Below are positions 61,682 to 64,000 of a stretch of DNA of 64,000 nucleotides, in pieces (the first letter of the stretch is position 1; each line of letters starts with the position of its first letter). A program made the position numbers and the translations under genes. Under the pieces are notes generated by a model. The model saw only the letters and a program-made list of their open reading frames with translations. It did no database searches and was not told where the DNA came from. This DNA comes from Balanoglossus misakiensis (taxonomy: Eukaryota; Hemichordata), in the NCBI GenBank assembly GCA_040954595.2, contig CM082583.2, positions 12,338,001 through 12,402,000 on the forward strand, given 5' to 3'.

Positions 61682-62621
61682 CTGCAAAATAATTTAAAAC
61701 ATCTGAAGTCTGAACCTTCCTTCATTGTCAAAAAAGAGAGAATTTTTGATGTCGCATATTTACAAGGGTGAACCAAAACCAAGTAGATCTCAAAAATATG
61801 ACAAGCGCCTGACTGTGATATAGACAGACAGGCAGACTGACATACTATAAATACATACAAAATACCCTAATGCAAAGCTTAAGATTTACCTTCCAATGTG
61901 TTGGTCGTTCAGTCATGGGATTGTCCCGCAGGTCTAACTTTGTGAGACGTGACAGTCCAATAAGAAGCTCGTCGGGCAGAGTTGTGATGCTGTTGGCTTT
62001 GATCACCAGAGATGCCAGCGTTTGAATTTCAGTCAATACTTGGGGAATAGTGGAGAACCTGTTGTGGCTCAGGTCAAGATAGGTCACACTGGGCAGGCTG
62101 CCAAAGGACCTAGGAAGTTCTGCGAGTTCGTTTCTCGCCAAACTGAGCCACTTCAGGCAACGCATGTGCTGCACATCGTCCGGAATCGTGGATATTGAGT
62201 TGTCGCGAGCTCCCAGCTTCTGTAGGTTTTGCAGCATCCCGATTTCGGCGGGCAGACTCATCAGTCCGACATCGACGACCCAGAGTTGGACAAGGTTCGA
62301 CAGGTGACCTATCTCCGGTGGCAGAAAGCCAAGCTTGTTATGACTCAGACTGAGATACGTCAGGTTTTGCAACTGCCCTAGTCCCGACGGCAAAACGGTC
62401 AAATTGTTATTGTCCAGCGTGAGTACTTGCAAATTTTCCAGGGTGACGAGCTCTGATGGTGGCATGAGCAGTTTGTTGTCGTTCAACAGTAGACGCTTCA
62501 GGAAAACCAACTTCTGTACACTTGATGGCAGAACGGTCAACCCGCGATGACTCAGGTTCAGGGTGTCCTGGTGCTTACAACTGGCATCTTTTATGAGCTC
62601 TTCTAACTCTAAGATGCTCAT
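61475..62621 (-). CDS. Leucine-rich repeat protein with acidic C-terminus (complete, two exons)
   Basis: ATG 62621 sits in a strong Kozak context (GTCACCATGA), with an in-frame TAG 18 bases upstream fixing the start. Exon 1 (62621-61890) ends AAG|GTAAAT in phase 0. Exon 2 (61681-61475) follows ATTTTGCAG. The protein is 312 residues. About ten 23-residue repeats of the L-x-x-L-x-L-x-x-N-x-L-x-x-L-P type fill residues about 20-244 (for example LSLSHNKLGFLP, LDLSHNRFSTIP). The end of the protein is highly acidic (DSDDEDDELVLDDDDSEEED). No signal peptide or membrane segment is visible, so it is probably an intracellular scaffold like other SDS22/Shoc2-like short LRR proteins. I cannot assign an orthologue. 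Confidence 0.9.
61890..62621 (-). CDS. LRR gene exon 1
   Basis: 244 codons with all the leucine-rich repeats, ending PTHWK before GTAAATC. Confidence 0.92.
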
Positions 62622-62800
62622 GGTGACAGATGAACGCTAATTCACGACGAGGACATCGCCGATACGGCGAAAATACGAAAAAACAGCGTCGGTATTGCTA
62701 TGGTTTCAACAGGTGATGGAGTCCGCCATATTGAACTACCTAAGCCGGTCATTAAAGTTCACTAGGACTCCCCGTTGCAGTGATAGTTCATTTCTGCTGA
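62622..62800 (-). promoter_or_regulatory. LRR gene 5' UTR and TATA-less promoter region
   Basis: Locally CpG-rich stretch just above the start codon. CCGCCATATT at 62723-62732 resembles a YY1 site, common in TATA-less housekeeping promoters. No TATA box is seen in the expected direction. Confidence 0.4.
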
Positions 62801-64000
62801 CGTATGTGTATTGATTACGTCACTGAGGCGCTTTTTAATAAAATCGTGTGTTTGAAGCAATTTGTTTTAATAAAGTAACATTTTTTTGCAGAAACTGATA
62901 TTCCTATTACTCTGAGTCTTGGCTTGCAGAATCCCAAGGACTTCTTATGACAAAAATATACCAACATTGTATGGTGCTTTTGCCTCAAAGTGAAGTCATA
63001 CTCGAGAATTGTTCGTATTTTTTGCAAGAAACTTTATTGATGCAGACTTGGAATAGCTCATGACATAAAATGCTTTTTACTTTTTAAACACTGGAAATAT
63101 ATATCTGTTAGACAAGATTTATACAATTGGAAAACAAGTACATAATACCATCTCTACTTTTGTGACACAAAGAATAAATAACAGAGCTGGACATGTGAAA
63201 TATTGGGGGTTCATTGAGAAAAGAAATAGTGAAGAAACCGAACATAATAATGTGAAATAAAATACATAACATACATTTGTTTTGTCCTGTCTTCTGTTTG
63301 TTGGCCAGACCCTTTCATCTCCACTCTTGTCGCACTTTCAACCTTATCACAACATCTGTTTATAGCCTGGGCATGAAAGGGTCAAAGTGCCAACTGCACT
63401 GAAAAAGCACCATGTCCATAAAAATGTAAATGCCTGTTTTACATGTTGTCTCTCCACTCTCAACCTGTGGCTGGTTTGTTTTAACTGCGCCATATCTTTC
63501 CCTCTGAACTTGGGAGGTGTTGATGTGTCCTTGTCATATATTTGAAATTATACAGGGATCTGGGCCTTGCAAGCTAGAAAAACATTTTTTTCCACTGAAA
63601 CAATTGAGGTCAGACAGTAATATTGTTAGTAATTTAATAATATGCTGTTTTGTACCATCCAACAGCAGAGCACATAAACAATGATTGTCTATTAACTGTG
63701 TTATTCAGCTGCTATGCAGCAAGTATCGGTATAGAGGGCCTTGGAAAAATGAGGGGGATGAACAAGTTGTTCCTCCTGTACCATCTTTAGAACTCTGGAT
63801 GGATTTACACTAGTCTGGTTACTTGAATTAACATGTGTGCGTTGTGTGTGAGGTGTGTAAATTTCTTTTAAAAGTACACAGAAAACACAGTCTTTGACTC
63901 AACCGATTCAGTGTTTAAAATTTCTTGAAATACCGGTAACACGTTTCCACCATTTGTCAGTTATCAGATTATACTATAAGATGTCACTTCAATGATTAGT
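62801..64000. other. Right-flank intergenic sequence
   Basis: No exon is supported. A minus-strand AATAAAG near 63030-63040 could be the polyadenylation signal of a gene entering from the right, with 3' UTR above it. A small hairpin element lies at 63308-63383. Confidence 0.35.
63308..63383. repeat. Small hairpin element with GACCCTTTCAT termini
   Basis: GACCCTTTCATC at the left is complemented by GCATGAAAGGGTC at the right, about 76 bases overall. The termini share ACCCTTTCA with the element at 48596-48687. Confidence 0.5.

Overview
The window is nuclear DNA from an animal, most likely a marine invertebrate. The coding exons are short and broken by spliceosomal introns with normal GT/AG sites, and the base composition is AT-rich. 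The main gene is a Na+/Ca2+ exchanger with Calx-beta domains, which is an animal family. I cannot name the species from sequence alone. No bacterial-style operon, CRISPR array, rRNA or convincing tRNA gene is visible.

Layout. (1) Positions 1-1714, plus strand: the 3' end of a PARP gene, encoding a WWE domain followed by a complete ADP-ribosyltransferase domain in five exons; the 5' part lies outside the window. (2) Positions about 2340-46747, minus strand: an SLC8-type Na+/Ca2+ exchanger whose coding sequence I reconstructed as 15 exons. All reading phases agree across the joins and give 802 residues from ATG 46725 to stop 5356. The transport core is encoded at both ends (alpha-1 repeat in the first coding exon, alpha-2 repeat in exons 13-14). 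The regulatory loop with two Calx-beta domains lies in exons 4-10. Four introns are large (3.1, 5.4, 10.5 and 16.4 kb) and the rest are mostly 0.15-1.2 kb. (3) Positions 46.7-58.5 kb: probably 5' non-coding territory of the exchanger, with two candidate first exons, one under a TATA/Inr promoter at 58.46-58.49 kb. A galectin-like minus-strand exon lies at 55.87-56.07 kb. (4) Positions 58.9-60.2 kb, plus strand: the last two exons of an unrecognised cysteine-rich protein gene, plus a weaker exon just upstream. (5) Positions 61475-62621, minus strand: a complete two-exon leucine-rich-repeat protein gene of 312 residues with a very acidic tail and a promoter-like region above it.

Repeats include a 323-bp fold-back element present twice in inverted orientation (11.3 and 52.7 kb), small hairpin elements, several trinucleotide and tetranucleotide microsatellites, and five long G/C or T/G homopolymer tracts.

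The genes look like independent eukaryotic loci, not a system acting together. The most unusual features are the compact exchanger, with a calcium-site-poor second Calx-beta domain, a 31-nt microexon and an overlapping tandem splice donor; the unidentified cysteine-rich gene; and the nearly identical fold-back pair. Exon boundaries come from splice motifs, phase agreement and family resemblance judged by eye. No alignment or transcript data were available.
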